Assembly (NCBI GenBank): GCA_002399815.1
Contig: DHEJ01000014.1
Span: forward strand, 10,313-16,302
Direction: 5' to 3'
Length of the DNA: 5,990 nucleotides
Source: Acholeplasmataceae bacterium UBA4853
GTDB taxonomy: Bacteria > Bacillota_I > Bacilli_A > Acholeplasmatales > Acholeplasmataceae
In this document: positions 1 through 5,883 of the stretch, one piece after another
How the letters are laid out: each line of letters starts with the position of its first letter
Position numbering within the stretch: the stretch's first letter is position 1
Translations under genes and position numbers: made by a program
The notes under the pieces: generated by a model
The model's database searches: none
Seen by the model: only the letters and a program-made list of their open reading frames with translations
Told to the model about the DNA's origin: nothing

Positions 1-30
1 TAAGTCTGAGTTAAAAACTTTTTTATGGTT

Positions 31-36
31 TATAAT
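31..36 (+). promoter_or_regulatory. Putative -10 box of the gcv operon promoter
   Basis: A perfect TATAAT lies 30 bases before the gcvT start. No good -35 hexamer sits 16-18 bases upstream; the nearest partial match is CTGAGT at 6-11 (19-base spacing). A TG dinucleotide at 26-27 is two bases too far upstream to be a proper extended -10. If used, transcription would start near 42-44 and the leader would be only about 22 bases, with no room for a glycine riboswitch. AT-rich DNA produces such boxes by chance, so this is a moderate call. Confidence 0.5.
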
Positions 37-65
37 GGTATTAACAAAGATTAAAGGAAGACAAA

Positions 66-1142
66 ATGGAAGAAAATAAAAAAACAATATTATATGAAAA
101 ACATCAAGGTCTTGGTGCAACAATTGTTCCTTTTGGTGGATTTTTAATGCCTTTATATTATTCTAATATTAGTGATGAACATCATAGTGTCAGAACTAAT
201 GTTGGAATGTTTGATGTCTCTCATATGGGAGAGATCTTAATTACAGGAAAAGATGCTTATGCATTCATCAATTATGTCTTAACATCAAACATTAGTTTTA
301 AACCAAGTATTCAATATGGTTTACTACTTCATCCAAATGGGTTTGTTATTGATGATTTGATGGTATATACATTAGGTTTAAATGAAATCTTATTGGTCGT
401 TAATGCATCCAATACATTAAAAGATTTTGTCCACTTACAAAATGAAGCTAAAAACTTTAATGTCATAGTTAGTGATGTATCTGATAATTATGGGTTAATT
501 GCAGTTCAAGGACCAAATAGTTATCAGGTTTTAAGTAAACTTATCCCTAATTTACCAGAAAGTTCTTCTATGTTTCATAACTATACTTTTGAAGGTGAAG
601 ATTTATTAATCTCAAGATCTGGTTATACCGGTGAAGATGGATTTGAGGTTTATGCTAACCTTCAAACAACGATTAAACTATGGGATATCCTTTATCAAAT
701 GGGAGTAAACCCGATTGGACTTGGTGCAAGAGATACTCTAAGATTTGAGGCTGCTATGCCACTTTATGGACATGAAATTAGTGATGAGATTAACCCGATT
801 GAAGCTGGATTAAGTTTTGCTTGTGACTTTAGTAAACCTAACTTTATTGGTAAGGATGCACTACTTTTATATAAAGAGGATATCAAACGTAAAAGTGTTG
901 GTATTGAACTCTTAGAAAAAAATATTGCAAGAGCAGATTATAAAGTATTTTATGAAGACCAAGAAATCGGTTATATTACAACCGGATACTTAAGTCCTTC
1001 AACTAAAAAAGCGATTGCTATGGCATTAATCGATATAAATTATGCTAAATTAGGTACAATCGTATATGTTAAGATTCGAGATAAAATGATTAAAGCAATC
1101 ATTAGAAATAAAAAATTTATAGAAAAGAAAAATAAACTTTAA
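66..1142 (+). CDS. gcvT: Glycine cleavage system T protein (aminomethyltransferase)
   Basis: GcvT transfers the one-carbon unit from the aminomethyl-lipoyl arm of H protein to tetrahydrofolate, giving 5,10-methylene-THF and ammonia; it acts in the cytosol. The 358-residue product is full length for the family (about 360). Visible signatures are FDVSHMGE (49-56), the IDDL segment (95-98) containing the conserved catalytic Asp (D96 or D97), RSGYTGEDGFE (184-194), GLGARDTLRFE (218-228), and the C-terminal barrel with GYITTGYLSPS (302-312). The ATG is preceded by AAAGGAAG (53-60) at 5 bases, a strong site. The stop TAA is fused to the gcvH ribosome site. The C-terminal tail is very Lys-rich (RNKKFIEKKNKL). 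First gene of the T-H-PA-PB operon; YgfZ-like and dimethylglycine-dehydrogenase paralogues are less likely given the neighbours and complete motifs. Confidence 0.97.
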   Translation: MEENKKTILYEKHQGLGATIVPFGGFLMPLYYSNISDEHHSVRTNVGMFDVSHMGEILITGKDAYAFINYVLTSNISFKPSIQYGLLLHPNGFVIDDLMVYTLGLNEILLVVNASNTLKDFVHLQNEAKNFNVIVSDVSDNYGLIAVQGPNSYQVLSKLIPNLPESSSMFHNYTFEGEDLLISRSGYTGEDGFEVYANLQTTIKLWDILYQMGVNPIGLGARDTLRFEAAMPLYGHEISDEINPIEAGLSFACDFSKPNFIGKDALLLYKEDIKRKSVGIELLEKNIARADYKVFYEDQEIGYITTGYLSPSTKKAIAMALIDINYAKLGTIVYVKIRDKMIKAIIRNKKFIEKKNKL

Positions 1143-1155
1143 GGAGAATAAAAAA

Positions 1156-1527
1156 ATGACAAAAAATGACGTATTATATTCAAAAACACATGAATGGATT
1201 AAGGTAGAGGGTAACCATGCAAAAGTAGGTATTTCTTCTTATGCTGCAATGCATTTAGGTGATATTGTTTTCTTTGATTTACCATCTGTTGGTAAAACAT
1301 ATCATAAAGATGATGTTTTTGCTGCAGTTGAATCTGTAAAATCAGCATCTGATTTATACTTACCAGTATCTGGTAAAATTGTTAAAGTGAATGATGCTTT
1401 AAGTACTCAACCTGAATTAGTAAACTTAGATCCATTTACTAACTGGATTGTTGAAATTGAATTAAGTAATTTAAATGAGGTTCAATCGTTACTAGATATT
1501 ACTGCTTACGAAAATACATTAGAATAG
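1156..1527 (+). CDS. gcvH: Glycine cleavage system H protein (lipoyl carrier)
   Basis: GcvH carries the aminomethyl intermediate on a lipoylated lysine and shuttles between P, T and L proteins. The 123-residue length is typical. The family block GISSYAAMHLGDIVFFDLPSVG (25-46) is followed by the lipoyl hairpin ESVKSASDLYLPVSG (59-73), with K62 the modification site, then NDALSTQPELVN and a C-terminal helix SLLDITAYE close to proteobacterial GcvH. The usual P-(Y/F)-x-x-x-W loop reads PFTNW (93-97), one residue shorter than I expect. AAGGAG at 1141-1146 overlaps the gcvT stop and lies 9 bases before ATG, fixing the start. The gene ends with tandem in-frame stops TAG TAA (1525-1530). Lipoylation needs a ligase or LipA/B-type pathway that is not in this window. 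Confidence 0.97.
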   Translation: MTKNDVLYSKTHEWIKVEGNHAKVGISSYAAMHLGDIVFFDLPSVGKTYHKDDVFAAVESVKSASDLYLPVSGKIVKVNDALSTQPELVNLDPFTNWIVEIELSNLNEVQSLLDITAYENTLE

Positions 1528-1546
1528 TAAGGATAATAAAATCACT

Positions 1547-2860
1547 ATGCATAAATACTTACCACATACAAAAGATGACATCAAAGAGATGCTAGATGTC
1601 ATTGGTGTTTCAAGTATTGATGAATTACTGATTAATGTTCCAAAGGCATTACGTTATGAAAAACCTTATAACATTCCAAGTCAGTTATCAGATATTGAAA
1701 CATCAAAACTCTTAAAAAATCTATCAGAAAAAAATAAACAATTAACCATTTTTAGAGGTTATGGTGCATATGATGTATATACACCATCTATTGTAAAATC
1801 CTTGACGTCACGTCAAGAATTTTTAACCTCATATACACCATATCAACCTGAGGTTTCACAAGGTACACTTCAATATATTTTTGAATATCAATCCATGATT
1901 TGTGAAATCACTGGAATGGATATAACAAATGCTTCTATGTATGATGGTCCTACTGCGACAGCCGAGGCAATGTTTATGGCTCTAGCGCATACATCAAGAA
2001 AGAAAATTGTTTATTCTAAAACAGTCTTACCAAGAATTATGGAAGTTGTTAAAACATATGGGGTTTACCGTGGTGTGGAATTTGTTGAAATTCCAGAAAA
2101 AGACGGTGTAACTGATTTATCTTTATTACCAGAACTTTTAACTGATGCTGCAGCTGTGATTCTACAAAACCCTAATTACTTAGGTAATATTGAAGACTTT
2201 AGAAAAGTCTCTGAAGAAACAAATAAATCGGAATCATTATTCATTTTAAATACTGATGCATCAAGTTTAGCTTTATTAAAAACACCAGGGGAACTCAATG
2301 CTGATATTGCAGTAGGTGATCTTCAAGTATTAGGTGTACCACTTTCTTATGGTGGTGCATATATTGGATTTTTAGCTGCTAAAAATGCACTTTTACGAAG
2401 AATGCCTGGTCGTATTTGTGGTCTTACAACGGATGTTGATGGTAAACGTGCATATGTCTTAACATTACAAGCAAGAGAACAACATATCAGACGTGCAAAA
2501 GCGAATTCTAATATTTGTTCGAATCAATCCTTAATGGCATTATCGGTTGCTATTTACTTATCTTGGGTTGGTAAAAAAGGATTTATTGAAAATGCTAAAC
2601 TTGCACTTAATGGTGCTTACTATTTAGAAAAAGAACTTCTTAAAACAAACCTTTTTGAAAAAGTATATAACCAACCACACTACAAAGAGTTTGTTTTAAA
2701 GTTTAAGGGTGATTTTAAAGCTTTTGATCAGTATTTAATTGATCATGGCTACTTAGGACCTCAAAACCTAGGGGATAATCACTTGCTCTTTGCTGTTACA
2801 GAAAAAAGATCTAAATTAGAAATTGATCAATTTGTTGAAGTGGTAGGTAAATTTAAATGA
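1547..2860 (+). CDS. gcvPA: Glycine dehydrogenase (decarboxylating) subunit 1, P-protein alpha chain
   Basis: Alpha half of the split P-protein, which decarboxylates glycine and loads the aminomethyl group onto lipoyl-H; it pairs with GcvPB in a heterotetramer. The 437-residue product matches the GcvPA length (about 440-450). Recognisable blocks are the N-terminus YLPHTKDDIKEML (4-16) and IGVSSIDEL, then GYGAYDVYTPSIV, LTSRQEFLTSYTPYQPE and VSQGTLQYIFEYQSMICEITGMD, followed by NASMYDGPTATAEA. Fold-type I aminotransferase-like; this half lacks the PLP lysine, as expected. The ATG at 1547 has AAGGAT (1529-1534) at about 12 bases, a rather long spacer, but no in-frame alternative start fits better. 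The TGA stop overlaps the gcvPB ATG by ATGA, implying translational coupling and 1:1 synthesis. Confidence 0.97.
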   Translation: MHKYLPHTKDDIKEMLDVIGVSSIDELLINVPKALRYEKPYNIPSQLSDIETSKLLKNLSEKNKQLTIFRGYGAYDVYTPSIVKSLTSRQEFLTSYTPYQPEVSQGTLQYIFEYQSMICEITGMDITNASMYDGPTATAEAMFMALAHTSRKKIVYSKTVLPRIMEVVKTYGVYRGVEFVEIPEKDGVTDLSLLPELLTDAAAVILQNPNYLGNIEDFRKVSEETNKSESLFILNTDASSLALLKTPGELNADIAVGDLQVLGVPLSYGGAYIGFLAAKNALLRRMPGRICGLTTDVDGKRAYVLTLQAREQHIRRAKANSNICSNQSLMALSVAIYLSWVGKKGFIENAKLALNGAYYLEKELLKTNLFEKVYNQPHYKEFVLKFKGDFKAFDQYLIDHGYLGPQNLGDNHLLFAVTEKRSKLEIDQFVEVVGKFK

Positions 2861-4311
2861 AATATTACGATCAAATGATTTTTGAATTATCTAAAGAAAA
2901 CAGAATTGGTTATAATCTACCGAAGAACGAATTTGATGATGTAGAACTACCTAAAGATTTATTAAGATCAAATAATGCCTTATTACCTGAAGTATCTGAA
3001 CTAGATATTGTTAGACATTATACGAATGTTTCATTAAAGAACTTTGGTGTTGAAAGTGGATTTTATCCTTTAGGCTCATGTACGATGAAGTACAATCCTA
3101 AAATTAATGATGAACTTGCAACTCTTCCAGGTTTTTCAACGATTCACCCATTACAACCTGAAAGTGTTTCTCAAGGCTTCTTAGAAATATATCATGATTT
3201 AGCAATGTATTTATCTGAATTAACAGGTATGGATGCATATTCACTAAATACCTATGCTGGTGCTCAAGGTGAACTTGCAGGACTTATGATTATTAAAAAA
3301 TATCATGAGGACCGTAAAGACTTTAAGCGTAAAACAATTATTGTTCCAGATTCTGCACATGGAACAAACCCAGCTTCTGCTTCTGTTGCCGGATTTGATG
3401 TGATTGATGTTAAATCTAATAGCGATGGTACAGTCAATATGGAAGCATTAAAGACATTATTAAATGATTCGATTGCAGGGTTAATGCTAACCAATCCGAA
3501 CACTGTTGGTATCTTTGAAAAAGATATTCTAGAAATGTCTAGATTAGTTCATGAAGCAGGTGGATTGGTCTATTATGATGGTGCTAATTTAAATGCATTA
3601 TTAGGTGTTTCAAGACCTGGAGATATGGGTTTTGATATTACCCACTTAAATCTTCATAAAACATTTTCTACCCCTCATGGTGGCGGTGGACCAGGTTCTG
3701 GTCCAGTTGGTGTTAAAGATTTCTTAAATAGTTATTTACCAGGACCTGTAGTTCGTAAGAATGGAAATAATTATGCTTTCACCAAACCAGTAGACAGTAT
3801 TGGACCTTTAAGTGCCTTTTATGGAAATGCTTCTGTTTATATAAGAGCATACGTTTATATTAGAACACTTGGTAAAGAACATATTGGTCAAATTGGTAAT
3901 CTAGCAATTCTTAATGCAAACTACATTAAAAATTCACTGGATGATTTATTTAAGTTACCAATCAAATCACATGCAATGCATGAGTTTGTCTATGATGGAT
4001 TAATCGATCAATCAACCGGTATTAAAACACTAGATATTGCTAAAAGATTACTAGACTTTGGTATTCATGCTCCAACGATATATTTCCCTCTTATCTTTGG
4101 ACAATCTTTAATGGTTGAACCAACAGAATCTGAAAGTAAAGAAACCCTTGATCACTTTATCAAAACTCTAAGAACGATTGCAGGTGAGGCAGTTACCAAT
4201 CCAGAAATGCTAAAAACTGCACCACATACGACAGTTGTTAGACGTTTAGATGAAGCAAAAGCTGCAAGAAATCCAATTATTAAATATAAAGATATTCATA
4301 AATTTGTGTAA
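2857..4311 (+). CDS. gcvPB: Glycine dehydrogenase (decarboxylating) subunit 2, P-protein beta chain
   Basis: PLP-binding half of the split P-protein. The PLP Schiff-base lysine is K268 in HLNLHKTFSTPHGGGGPGSGP (263-283). Other signatures are RHYTNVSLKNFGV (53-65), YPLGSCTMKYNPK (70-82), PDSAHGTNPAS (164-174), LTNPNTVGIFE (211-221), YYDGANLNA (239-247) and, near the C-terminus, APTIYFPLIFGQSLMVEPTESESKETLDHF. The 484 residues are normal for GcvPB. The segment NTYAGAQGELAGL (131-143) replaces the more usual bacterial PAAGAHGEL; its AGAQGE core resembles the fused P-protein form (recalled, not aligned). The start ATG sits inside the gcvPA TGA, with only a weak TAGGT (2844-2848) upstream, so initiation probably depends on ribosomes finishing gcvPA. 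The stop TAA merges into the operon terminator. Confidence 0.97.
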   Translation: MKYYDQMIFELSKENRIGYNLPKNEFDDVELPKDLLRSNNALLPEVSELDIVRHYTNVSLKNFGVESGFYPLGSCTMKYNPKINDELATLPGFSTIHPLQPESVSQGFLEIYHDLAMYLSELTGMDAYSLNTYAGAQGELAGLMIIKKYHEDRKDFKRKTIIVPDSAHGTNPASASVAGFDVIDVKSNSDGTVNMEALKTLLNDSIAGLMLTNPNTVGIFEKDILEMSRLVHEAGGLVYYDGANLNALLGVSRPGDMGFDITHLNLHKTFSTPHGGGGPGSGPVGVKDFLNSYLPGPVVRKNGNNYAFTKPVDSIGPLSAFYGNASVYIRAYVYIRTLGKEHIGQIGNLAILNANYIKNSLDDLFKLPIKSHAMHEFVYDGLIDQSTGIKTLDIAKRLLDFGIHAPTIYFPLIFGQSLMVEPTESESKETLDHFIKTLRTIAGEAVTNPEMLKTAPHTTVVRRLDEAKAARNPIIKYKDIHKFV

Positions 4312-4340
4312 AAAGTGCGATAATTCGCACTTTTTCTTTT
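4310..4340 (+). terminator. Intrinsic terminator of the gcv operon
   Basis: AAAAAGTGCGA (4310-4320) pairs perfectly with TCGCACTTTTT (4325-4335) around a four-base TAAT loop, an 11-bp stem followed by CTTTT. The left arm includes the last two bases of the gcvPB stop codon, so the hairpin starts as soon as translation ends. The GTGCGA core supplies the GC pairs. This is the strongest structural signal outside the genes and separates the gcv operon from the downstream SDR gene. Confidence 0.93.
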
Positions 4341-4366
4341 AAATATATTCATATTTTACTTATATT
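4338..4366 (+). promoter_or_regulatory. Possible weak promoter for the SDR gene
   Basis: After the gcv terminator a new promoter is expected within the 70 bases before the SDR gene. TATATT (4361-4366) could be a -10 box, with TTTAAA (4338-4343) 17 bases upstream as a poor -35 that overlaps the terminator tail. The whole stretch is A/T only, so chance matches are likely. No operator-like dyad was seen here. Confidence 0.25.
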
Positions 4367-4395
4367 TTAAAAATAAGAATAAAATCAAGGTGCTT

Positions 4396-4400
4396 AAGGG
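4396..4400 (+). promoter_or_regulatory. Ribosome binding site that selects the SDR start
   Basis: AAGGG lies 10 bases before the ATG at 4411. An in-frame GTG at 4390 would add seven residues (MLKGCDY) but has its only AAGG directly touching it. An ATG at 4401 is followed at once by TGA and is out of frame. The site therefore favours 4411, which also puts the Rossmann motif at its usual distance from the N-terminus. Confidence 0.8.
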
Positions 4401-4410
4401 ATGTGATTAT

Positions 4411-5463
4411 ATGTTATATATTGTTACAGGAGCAAGTGGTCATCTAGGTAATAACCTTGTTCGATTACTTAAAATGAATAAAGAAGATGTTAGAGTCTTA
4501 GTACTTCCTAATGAAAACTCTGATATATTAAATAATCTTGGTGTAGACATTGTTTATGGTAATGTTTTAAACAAGGATTCTTTGTACGCTTTGTTTGATT
4601 TATCTAAAAGCACGTATACTTATGATGATGTCATCGTAATCCATACTGCTGGAATCATATCTATTTCTAGTCGTAAAGATCAGTTCATGGAAAAGGTAAA
4701 TGTCTTAGGCACTAAAAATATGCTTGATTTATCGATGGCTTATAACATTAAACAGTTTATTTATATATCCAGTGTACATGCAATCCCTGAAAAACCAAAT
4801 CATGAATTAATCACTGAAGTCACAGAGTTTGATCCTGCACTTGTTAAAGGTAGTTATGCTAAAACAAAAGCTATCGCTTCTAACTTAGTGATGGATGCTT
4901 ATAAACAAGGATTTCCAATCACAATCGTTCATCCATCAGGAATCATTGGTCCATATGACTATAAAAAAGGGTATATGACTCAAATGATTATGATGTACTT
5001 AAATAAAGAACTTTCAACTAGAATTGAAGGTCAATATGACTTTGTTGATGTGAGAGATGTCAGTGAAGGTATCTATAAACTTGCATCAAACTATCATTTA
5101 GGAACTTATATTTTATCAGGTCACTTAATTTCATTAAAAAAACTATTCTTAATCCTTAAAACATTAAGTGGTAGAAAAAGAAAAACTGCAGTTGTTTCTA
5201 GTTGGTTTGTTAAAATATTTATCCCACTTTTTTCACTCATTGGACGTATTTATAAAAAACCACCTTTATTTACCAACTATTCCCTTTATACTTTAAAATC
5301 TAATAGTAACTTCTCGCATCAAAAGGCAAGTTTTACAATAAACTATCATCCAAGACCAATTGATGAAACCATTAAGGATACTGCACTTTGGTTAATTAGT
5401 GAAAAGAAATTAAAAAAACCCAGTATCATCTCATTCATATTAAAAAAGTCTAACGAAAATTAG
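4411..5463 (+). CDS. NAD(P)-dependent epimerase/dehydratase family protein (extended SDR)
   Basis: A 350-residue extended short-chain dehydrogenase/reductase. The N-terminal strand leads into the nucleotide-binding TGASGHLG (6-13), followed by HTAGIIS (78-84), the ISS segment (119-121) supplying the likely catalytic Ser, and YAKTK (149-153), the Y-x3-K catalytic pair Y149/K153. HPSGIIGPYD (174-183), FVDVRDVSEGI (211-221) and the C-terminal KASFTINYHPRP...ALWLI complete a pattern typical of the 3-beta-HSD / dihydroflavonol-reductase / HpnA-like branch. The substrate cannot be read from sequence; sugar-nucleotide, isoprenoid or aldehyde reduction are all possible. A hydrophobic stretch with basic flanks (265-282) may lie against the membrane but is not a convincing transmembrane helix. 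It is cut off from the gcv operon by a strong terminator, so a shared pathway is not implied. Its last codons form half of a convergent terminator. Confidence 0.88.
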   Translation: MLYIVTGASGHLGNNLVRLLKMNKEDVRVLVLPNENSDILNNLGVDIVYGNVLNKDSLYALFDLSKSTYTYDDVIVIHTAGIISISSRKDQFMEKVNVLGTKNMLDLSMAYNIKQFIYISSVHAIPEKPNHELITEVTEFDPALVKGSYAKTKAIASNLVMDAYKQGFPITIVHPSGIIGPYDYKKGYMTQMIMMYLNKELSTRIEGQYDFVDVRDVSEGIYKLASNYHLGTYILSGHLISLKKLFLILKTLSGRKRKTAVVSSWFVKIFIPLFSLIGRIYKKPPLFTNYSLYTLKSNSNFSHQKASFTINYHPRPIDETIKDTALWLISEKKLKKPSIISFILKKSNEN

Positions 5464-5472
5464 ACTCTTTTC
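5442..5472. terminator. Shared bidirectional intrinsic terminator between convergent genes
   Basis: AGTCTAA (5447-5453) pairs with TTAGACT (5460-5466) around a CGAAAA loop; after one A/C mismatch, AAAA (5442-5445) pairs with TTTT (5468-5471). Reading right, the stem is followed by CTTTTC; reading left, by TTTTTT. The hairpin lies across the SDR stop codon (5461-5463) and two bases from the stop of the leftward gene (5473), so it can end both transcripts. GC content is low, so strength is moderate. Confidence 0.75.
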
Positions 5473-5811
5473 TTATAAACTATTAATTTTCTCAATTGGT
5501 GTATCATGAATCACTTCAATAATCTTTTTAGCATGTGGTATGGTTAAATCAATAAAATCTGATGTATCACAAACATTATCATCATTATGCATGATTCGAC
5601 CAAATAGGTTTCTGTATTCACCAATCTTACCAACATACTCACTAAATGTAATTCTAATTCGATTAGGAATAATTTGATCAACAGTAATTACATCTGATTT
5701 AAAAAATATCTTTACATGTTTTTTTGATAGTTGATGAAAGTGATTGGACTTTTCATTATATAATGCTACATGTATTTTATCGATAGTATGAATCATATCA
5801 TTGATTAACAT
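5473..5811 (-). CDS. Small hypothetical protein, 112 residues
   Basis: I do not recognise this family. The product is soluble-looking, with no signal peptide or membrane segment, and alternates short basic/hydrophobic strands (HVKIFFKSDVITV, 32-44; NRIRITFSEYVGKIG, 50-64) with a C-terminal helix-like AKKIIEVIHDTP (94-105). It has seven His and one Cys (C81), without a metal-site spacing. I chose ATG at 5811 because AGAGG (5822-5826 on this strand's complement) lies at a suitable distance; an upstream TTG at 5832 would add MKRGIFY but would place the ribosome site inside the gene. Codon use looks like its neighbours. It is 72 bases after another leftward gene and may be co-transcribed with it, or have its own regulated promoter, given the two inverted repeats in front. 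It is likely a real gene, of unknown role. Confidence 0.72.
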   Translation of the reverse strand: MLINDMIHTIDKIHVALYNEKSNHFHQLSKKHVKIFFKSDVITVDQIIPNRIRITFSEYVGKIGEYRNLFGRIMHNDDNVCDTSDFIDLTIPHAKKIIEVIHDTPIEKINSL

Positions 5812-5815
5812 ATAA

Positions 5816-5841
5816 AAAATACCTCTTTTCAAAGGTATTTT
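5816..5841 (-). promoter_or_regulatory. Inverted repeat covering the ribosome site of the small leftward gene
   Basis: AAAATACCT (5816-5824) and AGGTATTTT (5833-5841) are perfect 9-base arms around an eight-base spacer. In leftward mRNA the downstream arm contains part of the AGAGGT ribosome site, so the hairpin would hide it. It could also be a DNA operator. Which role, if any, depends on where transcription starts. Confidence 0.5.
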
Positions 5842-5870
5842 ATAATGAATTTCATATTTATGAAAGTCAT
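5839..5870 (-). promoter_or_regulatory. Possible leftward promoter of the small gene
   Basis: Read leftwards, TATAAA (5844-5839) could be a -10 box and ATGACT (5870-5865) a partial -35, but the 20-base spacing is long. The dyad at 5845-5870 would fill the spacer. If real, transcription would begin near 5832. This is a weak call in AT-rich DNA. Confidence 0.25.
5845..5870. repeat. 26-base operator-like dyad in the leftward intergenic gap
   Basis: ATGAATTTCATA (5845-5856) and TATGAAAGTCAT (5859-5870) are reverse complements except for one position (5849/5866), separated by TT. The inner 16 bases (5850-5865) are a perfect dyad. No T-run follows on either strand, so it is not a normal terminator. 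Size, symmetry and position just upstream of a gene suit a binding site for a dimeric regulator, which is inference. Confidence 0.55.
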
Positions 5871-5883
5871 GTGCTTACTTAGA

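Noticed and set aside
1..65. Glycine riboswitch in front of gcvT
   Set aside because: The 65 bases are too short and show no paired aptamer-like helices; any riboswitch would have to lie outside the window.
3303..3503. 66-residue leftward open frame inside gcvPB
   Set aside because: It lies wholly within a strongly conserved gene on the other strand, has no convincing ribosome site, and is a shadow frame.
4390..4410. GTG start giving a 357-residue SDR protein
   Set aside because: The AAGG touches the GTG, while ATG 4411 has AAGGG at a normal distance and gives the usual short N-terminus before the Rossmann motif.
4411..5463. SDR gene as a fifth member of the glycine cleavage operon
   Set aside because: A strong intrinsic terminator separates it from gcvPB, and the protein family has no known role in glycine cleavage.
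5812..5832. TTG start giving a 119-residue version of the small leftward protein
   Set aside because: No ribosome site precedes the TTG, and the good AGAGG site would fall inside the gene; ATG 5811 fits better.
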